Of a stretch of DNA of 9,892 bases, positions 1-6,275 are shown piece by piece. Within the stretch, counting starts at the first letter, position 1. The number at the start of each line of letters is the position of its first letter. The stretch is from Nocardioidaceae bacterium (lineage in GTDB: Bacteria; Actinomycetota; Actinomycetes; Propionibacteriales; Nocardioidaceae). The stretch lies in NCBI GenBank assembly GCA_013811715.1, contig JACCUS010000060.1, positions 1 to 9,892 of the forward strand. The letters run 5' to 3'. The notes beneath the pieces were generated by a model. The model saw only the letters and a program-made list of their open reading frames with translations. It had not been told where the DNA came from and did not search any database. Made by a program: the position numbers and the translations under genes.

Positions 1-375
1 GGCATCGACAACATAGTGGTACCCGGTTGCGAGCAGCGAACGGTCGGCGGTCAGCAGCTGGAGCTTCTCGATTCTTGCCTGGCCCAACAGGAGACGGTCG
101 AACGGATCATGTCGGCCGAGCTCTGGAAACAGCCGCAGCGAACTCGCATGCGCTGCCGTGACCGGCAGCGGCAGGAAGCCCTGGTCATCCAACGCCTGCT
201 CCAGATTGTCCGGGAGCGCCAGTCGGCCCAGCATCGACTTGATGGTGAGCTCCAGAACAGACGCGGCGGACACATGGACGAAGAACTCGGCGGCGAGCCG
301 GCGTCGCGCGCCCGCACCCAACTTCGGGTGGTCGTCTAGGACCCACAGCACGACGTGGGTGTCAAGAAGCAGCAT
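1..375 (-). CDS. vapC: VapC-type PIN-domain ribonuclease toxin, 3' end off the window
   Basis: This is the toxin half of a type II toxin-antitoxin module, probably a Mg2+-dependent RNase held inactive by the antitoxin encoded just upstream. The ATG lies at 375-373 and 125 codons read without a stop to the window edge. The protein begins MLLLDTHVVLWVL, the classic PIN start with the first acidic residue at Asp5. Further PIN signatures follow: Glu42 in SVLEL, HDPFDRLL with Asp93, and LLTADRSL with Asp111. These are the expected acidic cluster, so the toxin looks catalytically intact as far as it is visible. PIN toxins of this type are about 125-135 residues, so only a few residues should be missing. 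The start overlaps the antitoxin end by 14 bp (362-375), implying translational coupling. The RNA target cannot be predicted from sequence. Confidence 0.88.
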   Translation of the reverse strand, partial: MLLLDTHVVLWVLDDHPKLGAGARRRLAAEFFVHVSAASVLELTIKSMLGRLALPDNLEQALDDQGFLPLPVTAAHASSLRLFPELGRHDPFDRLLLGQARIEKLQLLTADRSLLATGYHYVVDA

Positions 376-607
376 CTGGGCCGTAGAACATCTCGAGGAT
401 GTCGTTGTCGACGTCATCGAAGTGTTCGTCGTCGAAGCTGAGCTGACCCCGGAGCCCACCGAAGACCAGCGGCCTCGGCTCGTGCTTCACCAGCTCCGCG
501 ACGGGGGTGCCTGCCCTCGCGATCACGACCCGTTCACCGGCCGCAACCTGCTCCAGCAGCCGGGACAGGTGGGTCTTCGCCTCGTGGATGTTTACGGTTG
601 TGATCAC
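362..607 (-). CDS. Phd/YefM-family antitoxin paired with the PIN toxin
   Basis: This 81-residue antitoxin is expected to neutralise the adjacent PIN toxin and to autorepress the operon. The N-terminus reads (M)ITTVNIHEAKTHLSRLLEQ followed by GERVVIARAGTPVAELV, the Phd/YefM DNA-binding fold seen in many actinobacterial vapBC-like pairs. The C-terminal part, with an acidic stretch FDDEHFDDVDND and then ILEMFYG, would be the toxin-binding tail. I chose the GTG at 607-605 because family members start immediately before this TTVNIHEAKTHL segment. The frame is open upstream to a TTG at 643-641, but that triplet is part of the probable -35 box. No Shine-Dalgarno sequence precedes the GTG. Instead a -10-like hexamer sits six bases upstream, so the mRNA may be leaderless. 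The gene is divergent from the carboxylase gene at 743. Confidence 0.87.
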   Translation of the reverse strand: MITTVNIHEAKTHLSRLLEQVAAGERVVIARAGTPVAELVKHEPRPLVFGGLRGQLSFDDEHFDDVDNDILEMFYGPDAAS

Positions 608-643
608 CGGTCCATTGTGCTTAGTCCGACTTAGTCCAGTCAA
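608..643 (-). promoter_or_regulatory. Probable leaderless promoter of the antitoxin-toxin operon
   Basis: On the minus strand TTGACT (643-638) resembles a -35 box and CACAAT (619-614) a -10 box, separated by 18 bp. Six bases then lead directly to the GTG start at 607, so transcription would begin at or next to the start codon. This is seen by eye; no transcription start is known. Confidence 0.5.
620..637. repeat. Tandem CTTAGTCC repeat, likely antitoxin operator
   Basis: CTTAGTCC occurs at 620-627 and again at 630-637, a 10-bp period that places both copies on the same face of the helix. The pair fills exactly the spacer between the proposed -35 and -10 boxes of the toxin-antitoxin operon. 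Phd/YefM antitoxins usually bind short repeats over their own promoter, so an autoregulatory operator is the natural reading. A looser copy, CTTAGACT, lies at 682-689 in the divergent carboxylase promoter region. Confidence 0.5.
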
Positions 644-683
644 GCCTGCGGCATCGAGAGCGCTTCCGAGGTCGAGTTCGCCT

Positions 684-736
684 TAGACTCACGTCGTAGC
701 GGCGGCGTGACGCCGTACGGACCAGACGACGAGGAG
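684..736 (+). promoter_or_regulatory. Carboxylase leader: possible -10, small hairpin and Shine-Dalgarno
   Basis: TAGACT at 684-689 fits the actinobacterial TANNNT -10 pattern, but no convincing -35 was found. A small perfect stem, CGGCG (703-707) and CGCCG (711-715) around a TGA loop, falls in the predicted leader. A strong GAGGAG Shine-Dalgarno sequence at 731-736 lies 6 bp before the GTG at 743 and decides that start. It would be 12 bp from the alternative ATG at 749. Confidence 0.4.
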
Positions 737-742
737 CAGAGC

Positions 743-2509
743 GTGGCCATGCCGAGCAAGGTCCTGATCGCGAACCGCGGCGAGATCGCCGTCCGCGTCG
801 TCCGCGGCTGCAAGGACGCCGGCATCGGCAGCGTCGCGGTGTACGCCGACCCCGACCGCGACGCGCTGTTCGTCCGCCTCGCCGACGAGTCCTACTCGCT
901 CAACGGAGCGACCCCGGCCGGCACCTACCTCTCGATCGAGAAGATCCTCGACGTCGCAGCTCGCTCTGGCGCGGACTCCGTGCATCCCGGCTACGGGTTC
1001 CTGGCGGAGAACGCCGCCTTCGCTCAAGCGGTGATCGACGCAGGGCTGGCCTGGATCGGCCCACCGCCGGCGGCCATCGACGCCCTCGGCGACAAGGTCA
1101 GGGCGCGCCACATCGCCGACAAGGTGGGCGCGCCGCTGGTCGCCGGCACCCCCGATCCGGTCTCCGGCGCCGACGAGGTCGTCGCGTTCGCCCGCGAGCA
1201 CGGCCTCCCGATCGCCATCAAGGCGGCGTTCGGCGGCGGCGGCCGCGGGCTGAAGGTCGCCGGCACGGAGGACGAGATCGCCGACCTGTACGACTCCGCC
1301 GTCCGCGAGGCCGTCACCGCGTTCGGCCGCGGCGAGTGCTTCGTCGAGCGGTATCTCGACAAGCCCAGGCACGTGGAGACCCAGTGCCTCGCCGACCAGC
1401 ACGGCAACGTCGTGGTGGTCTCCACCCGCGACTGCTCACTGCAACGCCGTCATCAGAAGCTGGTCGAGGAGGCGCCGGCGCCGTTCCTCACCGATGCCCA
1501 GCTGGCCACGCTCTACGACTCCTCCAAGGCGATCCTGAAGGAGGCCGGCTACGTCGGCGCCGGCACGGTCGAGTTCCTCGTGGGCCAAGACGGCCTGATC
1601 TCCTTCCTCGAGGTCAACACCCGCCTGCAGGTCGAGCACCCGGTGACCGAGGAGGTCACCGGCATCGACCTGGTCCGCGAGATGTTCCGCATCGCCGGGG
1701 GCGAGGAGCTCGGGTACGACGACCCGCCCGTCGAGGGCCACTCGATCGAGTTCCGGATCAACGCCGAGGACGCCGGGCGGAACTTCATGCCGGCACCCGG
1801 GACCCTTACCCGCTGGCACGCGCCGTCCGGCCCCGGGATCCGTCTCGACGGCGGCTACGACCAGGGAGAGACCGTGCCCGGCTCGTTCGACTCGCTCGTG
1901 GCGAAGCTCATCGTGACGGGCCGAACCCGCGACGAGGCGCTGGCCCGATCACGACGCGCCCTGGACGAGTTTGTCGTCGAGGGAATGCCGACCGTGATCG
2001 CGTTCCATCGTGCCGTGGTCGACGATGCCGCCTACGTCGGTGACGGCAAGTCGTTCGGCGTTCACACCAGCTGGATCGAGACCGAGTTCGACAACACCAT
2101 CGCCCCGTACGACGGCGACTCCGAAGCAGCGGAACCTCGCGAGCGCGAGACTGTCACGGTCGAGGTCGGCGGCCGTCGGCTCGAGGTCTCGCTTCCCGCC
2201 GGCTTCGCCTCCGCGAGCGGCGTGGCGGCTGCCGGCAACAAGAGCCCGAGGAAGCGCGCAGCAGCAGGCAAGAAGTCCGGGGCGGCCGCCAGCGGAGACG
2301 CCGTTGCCTCACCGATGCAGGGAACGATCGTCAAGATCGCCGTCGAGGAAGGCGACGCCGTGGTCGAGGGTGACCCGGTCGTTGTCATCGAGGCCATGAA
2401 GATGGAGCAGCCGCTCAACGCGCACAAGGCGGGCATCGTCTCAGGGCTCACCGCAGAGGTCGGGGCGACCGTCACCAACGGCCAGGTGCTCTGCGAGATC
2501 AAGGACTGA
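743..2509 (+). CDS. accA3: Acetyl/propionyl-CoA carboxylase alpha subunit (biotin carboxylase + BCCP)
   Basis: This biotin-dependent carboxylase subunit uses ATP and bicarbonate to carboxylate its own biotin. The carboxyl group is then passed to a separate beta subunit that makes malonyl-CoA or methylmalonyl-CoA for fatty acid and polyketide-type synthesis. From the GTG it has 588 residues, matching actinobacterial AccA3/AccBC proteins (about 590-600). Visible in order are the biotin carboxylase N-domain (VLIANRGEIAVRV, 7-19; HPGYGFLAEN, 81-90), the ATP-grasp glycine loop (FGGGGRGLKV, 163-172), and the active-site segment (LEVNTRLQVEHPVTE, 289-303). An Ala/Lys-rich linker spans about 493-518. 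The carrier domain has EAMKMEQP with biotinyl Lys553. All key residues are present. The acyl-CoA substrate is set by the beta subunit, which is not in this window. The symbol follows the mycobacterial homologue. The start rests on the GAGGAG at 731-736. Confidence 0.93.
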   Translation: MAMPSKVLIANRGEIAVRVVRGCKDAGIGSVAVYADPDRDALFVRLADESYSLNGATPAGTYLSIEKILDVAARSGADSVHPGYGFLAENAAFAQAVIDAGLAWIGPPPAAIDALGDKVRARHIADKVGAPLVAGTPDPVSGADEVVAFAREHGLPIAIKAAFGGGGRGLKVAGTEDEIADLYDSAVREAVTAFGRGECFVERYLDKPRHVETQCLADQHGNVVVVSTRDCSLQRRHQKLVEEAPAPFLTDAQLATLYDSSKAILKEAGYVGAGTVEFLVGQDGLISFLEVNTRLQVEHPVTEEVTGIDLVREMFRIAGGEELGYDDPPVEGHSIEFRINAEDAGRNFMPAPGTLTRWHAPSGPGIRLDGGYDQGETVPGSFDSLVAKLIVTGRTRDEALARSRRALDEFVVEGMPTVIAFHRAVVDDAAYVGDGKSFGVHTSWIETEFDNTIAPYDGDSEAAEPRERETVTVEVGGRRLEVSLPAGFASASGVAAAGNKSPRKRAAAGKKSGAAASGDAVASPMQGTIVKIAVEEGDAVVEGDPVVVIEAMKMEQPLNAHKAGIVSGLTAEVGATVTNGQVLCEIKD

Positions 2510-2520
2510 CCACCGCGCAA

Positions 2521-2564
2521 CGATCCGACGACGACGCAGTCCCGGCCCCCTGACGGTCGGATCG
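2521..2564. terminator. Candidate bidirectional terminator hairpin between convergent genes
   Basis: CGATCCGAC at 2521-2529 pairs perfectly with GTCGGATCG at 2556-2564 across a 26-base GC-rich loop. It sits in the 81-bp gap between the end of the carboxylase gene and the end of the SpoIID-like gene on the other strand. There is no T-tract on either side, so intrinsic termination is plausible but unproven, and the loop is long for a classical terminator. Confidence 0.4.
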
Positions 2565-2590
2565 TGTCAGTGGACGGTCGGGGCCGCCGA

Positions 2591-4321
2591 TCAGCGGCGG
2601 CGTATTCGGAATCGGTCGGAGGACCGGTCCCAGCTGATCCTGCCGTGCTGGAACCGAGCCCGCAGCCCGCCGTCGATCGCGAAGACGTTGGAGACCGGAT
2701 AACCGAGCCATCCGCCGGCCGCGCCGGCCTTCGACCACCGCTGCATGATCGGCCCGTAGACGACATGGGCCCCGCTGGCCCGGGAGTTGTAGATCTTGCC
2801 GTGTTGGAAGCGCGCCTTGCGACCGTTGCCGGCGGCGTCCATCATGCCGGTGGCCGGCCAGCCGAGGCTGGAGTCCGGGCCACCCCACGCGCGATAGGCC
2901 TTCAACACCGAGCCGCGCAGCTCGCGTGCCCCGGACCTCGAGCTCCAGAAGACCCGGCCGCCGTCGAACGTCTGCGCGGAGCCGGTGTGCACCGCGTACT
3001 CGCCCGACCGTGCCGGACCCAGGTTCGACCTGCCACCGACGGCACGCCACCGCTGGATGATCGGGGTCGCCTCGATGGTGAACCAGTTCGAGCGCAGTCC
3101 GTAGTGCCACCGGAAGTCGTCGCCGGTCATCTGGGCGGTGCCGTCGGTCCCGTCCAGGACGATCTGAAGCACCCGTCCGTTCCACTGGCCGTTGCCGTCG
3201 CGCGCTGTCACGCGCAGGTCGACGAGCCGGCCGATCTCCGGATAAGCGCTCTCCAGCGACGCCGCGGACACTGTCGCCGTCCAGTCGTGCACGCCGTTGC
3301 CCGGGAAGTCGTCGTACGGGTCCTTCTGCGCGGGCAGGTAGGGGACCCCGCCGGCGGAGGTCCAGCCGCCGGAGCTGGCCGAGAACTGCGTGAAGGCCGG
3401 CCTACCGCCGTACGTGAGGATCCTTCTCGCTGTTCCCTGTACGGCGTCGTTGGTGGACGTCTGCTCGGCTGCCACTCCGCCGTACACCTGACAGGCCGTG
3501 GTGTCGCAGACCTGGTAGTAGCGGTCGGGGTTCTGCGCGCGCTGCCAGGCGGCGTAGGTGCGGGCGGCGACAGCCTGGGACCGCAGCGCCTGCTGAGCCC
3601 AGGACGCGGGCATCTCGTAAGGCACCACTCCTTGGACGTAGGAGTCCATCCGCAGCACGTTCACGGTGTCCCGGGAGCTGGCCCCGACATAGGGGCGCTT
3701 CAGGCGAAGTGCGCCGCGGTACCGCTTCCCCTCACCGCTCGGCAGCAGCAGGGTCAGCGGACCAGGCGCCTTGAACTGCCCGTCGCTGCGGAACGTCTCC
3801 CTGCCGCCGGGGATCCGCCAGCGGTGCCAGCCGTTGGAGTTGCGGAACTGGACGGCGGTGCTCCCGTCCGCCACGGGCGTCAACCGCCACGCAGTCAGCC
3901 CATCCCGCTTCGGCAGCCGCCAGCGCGTGCCGTCGCGCAGGTCTCGCACCGTCAGCCCTGGCCGGGCGCGCACCTGCAGGTCGCTCGTCCAGTCGCCGCT
4001 GATCAGCACCCGCACCATGCCCCGCACCCGCGCCCATGAGGTTCCGGGATAGTAGAAGTCCATGATCTGGGTGTAGGTCCGACCCCGCAGGGCGGCGCCG
4101 TAGGCGCCGTATTGGCTCATGCCGTGGCCGTGGCCGTAGCCGTGCCCGTGGATGGTCCAGCTCTTGGTGATCGGGACGTAGTAGGTCCTGTCGGCGACCG
4201 CGGTCGCCGACAGTCCGGTTGTCGCGAGCGCCGCGACGACGGCGATCGCGCCGGCCCGACGCCATCGAAGGGGACGGCTGCGTCGGAGCGTGCGGCGTCG
4301 GTGACTGGGGATGAGCGTCAT
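2591..4321 (-). CDS. Secreted SpoIID/LytB-family protein with C-terminal LGFP repeats
   Basis: This exported peptidoglycan-acting protein is probably a SpoIID-type lytic transglycosylase that cleaves glycan strands lacking stem peptides. It has 576 residues. An Arg-rich N-terminus and hydrophobic stretch (about 23-42) form a signal peptide, with likely cleavage after AVA near 43. GHGYGHGHGMSQYGAYG (59-75) is a hallmark of this family. The SpoIID core follows at about 215-345: DSYVQGVVPYEMPASW with the candidate catalytic Glu236, QAVAARTYA (249-257), then VCDTTACQVYGG with Cys272 and Cys277. From about 420 to the end there are roughly three LGFP-type repeats (for example SSLGWPATG and GGWLGYPVS, each followed by a FQHG motif), a wall-associated module. 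The ATG at 4321-4319 overlaps the amidase stop as ATGA. A GGAG at 4330-4327 supports this start over a longer in-frame one at 4360. Confidence 0.88.
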   Translation of the reverse strand: MTLIPSHRRRTLRRSRPLRWRRAGAIAVVAALATTGLSATAVADRTYYVPITKSWTIHGHGYGHGHGMSQYGAYGAALRGRTYTQIMDFYYPGTSWARVRGMVRVLISGDWTSDLQVRARPGLTVRDLRDGTRWRLPKRDGLTAWRLTPVADGSTAVQFRNSNGWHRWRIPGGRETFRSDGQFKAPGPLTLLLPSGEGKRYRGALRLKRPYVGASSRDTVNVLRMDSYVQGVVPYEMPASWAQQALRSQAVAARTYAAWQRAQNPDRYYQVCDTTACQVYGGVAAEQTSTNDAVQGTARRILTYGGRPAFTQFSASSGGWTSAGGVPYLPAQKDPYDDFPGNGVHDWTATVSAASLESAYPEIGRLVDLRVTARDGNGQWNGRVLQIVLDGTDGTAQMTGDDFRWHYGLRSNWFTIEATPIIQRWRAVGGRSNLGPARSGEYAVHTGSAQTFDGGRVFWSSRSGARELRGSVLKAYRAWGGPDSSLGWPATGMMDAAGNGRKARFQHGKIYNSRASGAHVVYGPIMQRWSKAGAAGGWLGYPVSNVFAIDGGLRARFQHGRISWDRSSDRFRIRRR

Positions 4322-4330
4322 CGATACTCC
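4318..4330 (-). promoter_or_regulatory. ATGA stop-start overlap and Shine-Dalgarno coupling the two wall hydrolases
   Basis: The amidase TGA (4320-4318) and the SpoIID-like ATG (4321-4319) share bases as ATGA. A GGAG at 4330-4327 inside the amidase coding end lies five bases before the ATG. This arrangement indicates co-transcription and translational coupling, and it decides the SpoIID-like start. Confidence 0.75.
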
Positions 4331-6069
4331 ACCGTGAGTCTCTTGGCGGTGGAGTCCCACCGGATGGTCCCGTGCTGGAAGTTGACCTTGCTGCCGGCCC
4401 TGGTCTTGACGGCGTCCCTCATCGGGAAGCCGAGGCGACCGGCGGCGCCGTCCAGGGCGCGGTACTTACGCAGGATCGGGTGGCGGTCCAGGAGCGCGAC
4501 CCCGGTGGCGTTCGACCGGTAGATGCGGCCGCGCTTGAAGGCGCTGACGCGGCCGGTCGCCACCGGTCGCGTCGTGGTGATCGGGTAGCCGAGGTTGTTG
4601 GTCTCCCGGCTGCGCACGTACTTGCGCAGAATCGGCCCGCGGTACAGCGTGAAGAGCCCGGCGGCACTGCCGTACATGCGGCCGCGTTCGAAGGTGGTGT
4701 GGTGGCCGCGGTTCTCGCCCTGCTCCCCGATGCGCACCGAGCCGAGGTCGCTTCGGTGCCCCCCCTTGGCTCGCCAGGTGGTCTCGATCCGCGACTCGTA
4801 GTCGCCGAGCCGGGTCGCCACCCGCTCACGCAGGGTCGGCAGCCACTCGTAGACGTGCACGCCCGGGCATGCCGTGGACATCGCGTCGCGGTGTCCAGCG
4901 ATCCGCTTGAAGCGGTCACCGGCGACCCTGGTCCGTCCGTAGGCGCCGTGGTAGGCGCTCCCCATCCGCCACGCGATCAGCTGGACCAGTGCGTGCTTCA
5001 TCGGGCGGGTCGGATACGCCTCCTCGAAGTTGCCCATCAAGGAGATGCCGGTGGTGTTGGTGTTGTAGTCACCGGCGTGCGCGCCGCGCACCGACTTGCG
5101 GATCCCGCCGTCGCGGCCCTCGTAGACGTTGCCGTAGCGGTCGACGAGGAAGTTGTAGCCGATATCGCACCAGCCTCGCGACGCGGTGTGGTAGGCGTGC
5201 ACGCCGCGCACGACCGCCGGCGACTCGTACTCGCTGTAGGAGTTGCTGCCCACGGTGTGGTGGACGAACACCATCTTGAAGGTCGACCCGTACCGAGGGG
5301 GGAAGCACTTGTCCCCGAGGCTCTCGTCCGCGCCCCACCGGGCCCGAGAGATGGTGCGCGGCTTGCCGGGGAACTGTCCCGCCTTCGGGCCGGCATCCGA
5401 CGCGCCGGCTGCTGCCAGGCTGGTCTGCTCCGAGGCGAGCTCGGCGTCGTACGACGAGGTGCCGGGGTCGATCGCATTGAGCTGCAGGTCTGCCGGTGTC
5501 GACCCGTCGGAGGAGTACACCGCCACCTCGACCCCGGTGGAATCCCCGGACCACACCGGCGCTGTCCCGTCACGGACCTGCGAGTCCTCGGCCGCCGACG
5601 GCGCCTCCTCGGGGTCGAAGTGCAAGTGGGTCCAATCGCTCCAGGTCCCGTTGCGGAGTGTCCGGGCCTCGACGCTGAGACCGGTCGGCGCGGTGCCGGG
5701 CGCCCAGGTGACGCCGACCATGGAGAAGTCCGTCGTCGACGGTTGGCGGAGATGCGCGACCAAAGTGCCTTCGTCGTCTCCGTGTCCGCTGTCGACGTCG
5801 GCGGGGGCGGCGAGCCTTGATGCGGTGAACACTCGGTCGCCCTTGGGCACCGGTGGGATGGCCAGGTCGGTGACGTGCGGGGCCACCGGCTCCGGGACGC
5901 TTTCGGCGTTGGTGATGGCAGCTCGAGGGGGCAACGATGCGGTCGGTTCAGTCGCCGCCGTTGCGGACAAGGTGGCCGGGGTGGCGGCCGCGATCAGGCC
6001 GAGGCCGAGGCCGAGAATGACGATTGCGGTGCTGTTGCGGGTTCGCGGGTGCACGCGGTTGACTCGCAT
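4318..6069 (-). CDS. Secreted PGRP-type N-acetylmuramoyl-L-alanine amidase with LGFP repeats
   Basis: This zinc amidase is predicted to cut the bond between muramic acid and the stem peptide outside the membrane. It has 583 residues. A signal peptide covers about 1-38 (basic MRVNRVHPRTR, hydrophobic core, Ala-rich cleavage region). A mostly beta, low-complexity-flanked region spans about 65-235. The PGRP/Amidase_2 domain covers about 238-415: VFVHHTVG with zinc ligand His270, HTASRGWCDIGYNFLVDRYG (294-313) with Tyr305, and GHRDAMSTACPG with zinc ligands His393 and Cys401. The zinc site is therefore complete. Three LGFP-type repeats fill about 430-583 (ETNNLGYPITT, AAGRLGFPMRD, and a more divergent first one at RSDLGSVRIGE). 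AGGAG at 6081-6077 lies seven bases before the ATG and supports the start. The gene is coupled to the downstream SpoIID-like gene. Confidence 0.92.
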   Translation of the reverse strand: MRVNRVHPRTRNSTAIVILGLGLGLIAAATPATLSATAATEPTASLPPRAAITNAESVPEPVAPHVTDLAIPPVPKGDRVFTASRLAAPADVDSGHGDDEGTLVAHLRQPSTTDFSMVGVTWAPGTAPTGLSVEARTLRNGTWSDWTHLHFDPEEAPSAAEDSQVRDGTAPVWSGDSTGVEVAVYSSDGSTPADLQLNAIDPGTSSYDAELASEQTSLAAAGASDAGPKAGQFPGKPRTISRARWGADESLGDKCFPPRYGSTFKMVFVHHTVGSNSYSEYESPAVVRGVHAYHTASRGWCDIGYNFLVDRYGNVYEGRDGGIRKSVRGAHAGDYNTNTTGISLMGNFEEAYPTRPMKHALVQLIAWRMGSAYHGAYGRTRVAGDRFKRIAGHRDAMSTACPGVHVYEWLPTLRERVATRLGDYESRIETTWRAKGGHRSDLGSVRIGEQGENRGHHTTFERGRMYGSAAGLFTLYRGPILRKYVRSRETNNLGYPITTTRPVATGRVSAFKRGRIYRSNATGVALLDRHPILRKYRALDGAAGRLGFPMRDAVKTRAGSKVNFQHGTIRWDSTAKRLTVEYR

Positions 6070-6126
6070 TTGATGACTCCTGGCGGGCTGCGGGGGACAG
6101 TCTCGTCGTAATCAAGCTCGATACTG

Positions 6127-6175
6127 ATGTGACAATTGTTAATGATGTGGCAACAGAGACAGATTATTGTCACAT
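6127..6175. repeat. 10-bp inverted repeat ATGTGACAAT / ATTGTCACAT
   Basis: ATGTGACAAT at 6127-6136 is mirrored perfectly by ATTGTCACAT at 6166-6175, with a 29-bp gap. The arm centres are 39 bp apart, close to four helical turns. The left arm also overlaps a self-palindrome, ACAATTGT (6132-6139). This looks like paired protein-binding sites or half-sites rather than a terminator, since the arms are AT-rich and widely spaced. Confidence 0.55.
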
Positions 6176-6202
6176 ATGGAGAAGACCGGCTACAGAACGT
6201 AG

Positions 6203-6217
6203 GTATTCTTAGAATAC
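6203..6217. repeat. 15-bp perfect palindrome GTATTCTTAGAATAC
   Basis: Seven-base arms GTATTCT and AGAATAC surround a single central T, a near-contiguous dyad typical of a dimeric repressor operator. It lies about 135 bp upstream of the amidase start and 59 bp past the lpdA stop codon. It is too AT-rich and has too short a loop to be an RNA terminator. Confidence 0.6.
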
Positions 6218-6222
6218 TGCGG

Positions 6223-6232
6223 TGTAATTACA
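6223..6232. repeat. 10-bp perfect palindrome TGTAATTACA
   Basis: TGTAATTACA is its own reverse complement and starts only six bases after the 15-bp palindrome at 6203-6217. The two centres (6210 and about 6227.5) are about 17-18 bp apart. It may form a second operator site or be a by-product of the local AT richness. Confidence 0.4.
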
Positions 6233-6275
6233 TTCCTGCTATTTACCCGGAAATGGGCGGAGGCCGGTCGGACTT

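Larger units (their letters stand above)
6070..6275. promoter_or_regulatory. AT-rich intergenic region upstream of the amidase-SpoIID cassette
   Basis: This 206-bp gap lies between two minus-strand genes, so it should hold the promoter of the wall-hydrolase cassette and the 3' end of the lpdA transcript. Bases 6121-6240 count to about 39% GC, far below the flanking genes. Three dyad symmetries lie inside and are listed separately. I could not settle a -35/-10 pair for the amidase: TTGTCA (minus, 6138-6133) is a possible -35 but has no good partner. No convincing terminator for lpdA was seen, and no small gene is supported. Confidence 0.6.

Noticed and set aside
703..715. Small CGGCG-TGA-CGCCG hairpin as a riboswitch or attenuator of the carboxylase gene
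   Set aside because: The stem is only five base pairs, with no alternative pairing, leader peptide or T-tract visible, so it is noted only as part of the leader.
707..742. Upstream extension of the carboxylase start to the GTG at 707
   Set aside because: The extra 12 residues (MTPYGPDDEEQS) include the Shine-Dalgarno sequence and are not part of the conserved biotin carboxylase N-terminus. GTG 743 has GAGGAG at proper spacing.
2564..4039. Long plus-strand open frame of 491 codons antisense to the SpoIID-like gene
   Set aside because: It mirrors a clearly conserved protein on the minus strand, has low-complexity Pro/Arg/Val-rich sequence and no recognisable domain. Long antisense frames are expected in GC-rich DNA.
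4119..4153. Short CCGTGG-like hexanucleotide repeat run
   Set aside because: It encodes the GHGYGHGHG motif that is conserved in the SpoIID/LytB family, so protein selection explains it.
4372..5820. Plus-strand open frame of 482 codons antisense to the amidase gene
   Set aside because: It is a shadow of the amidase codons, rich in Ala/Val/Arg/His, with no family motif or ribosome-binding site.
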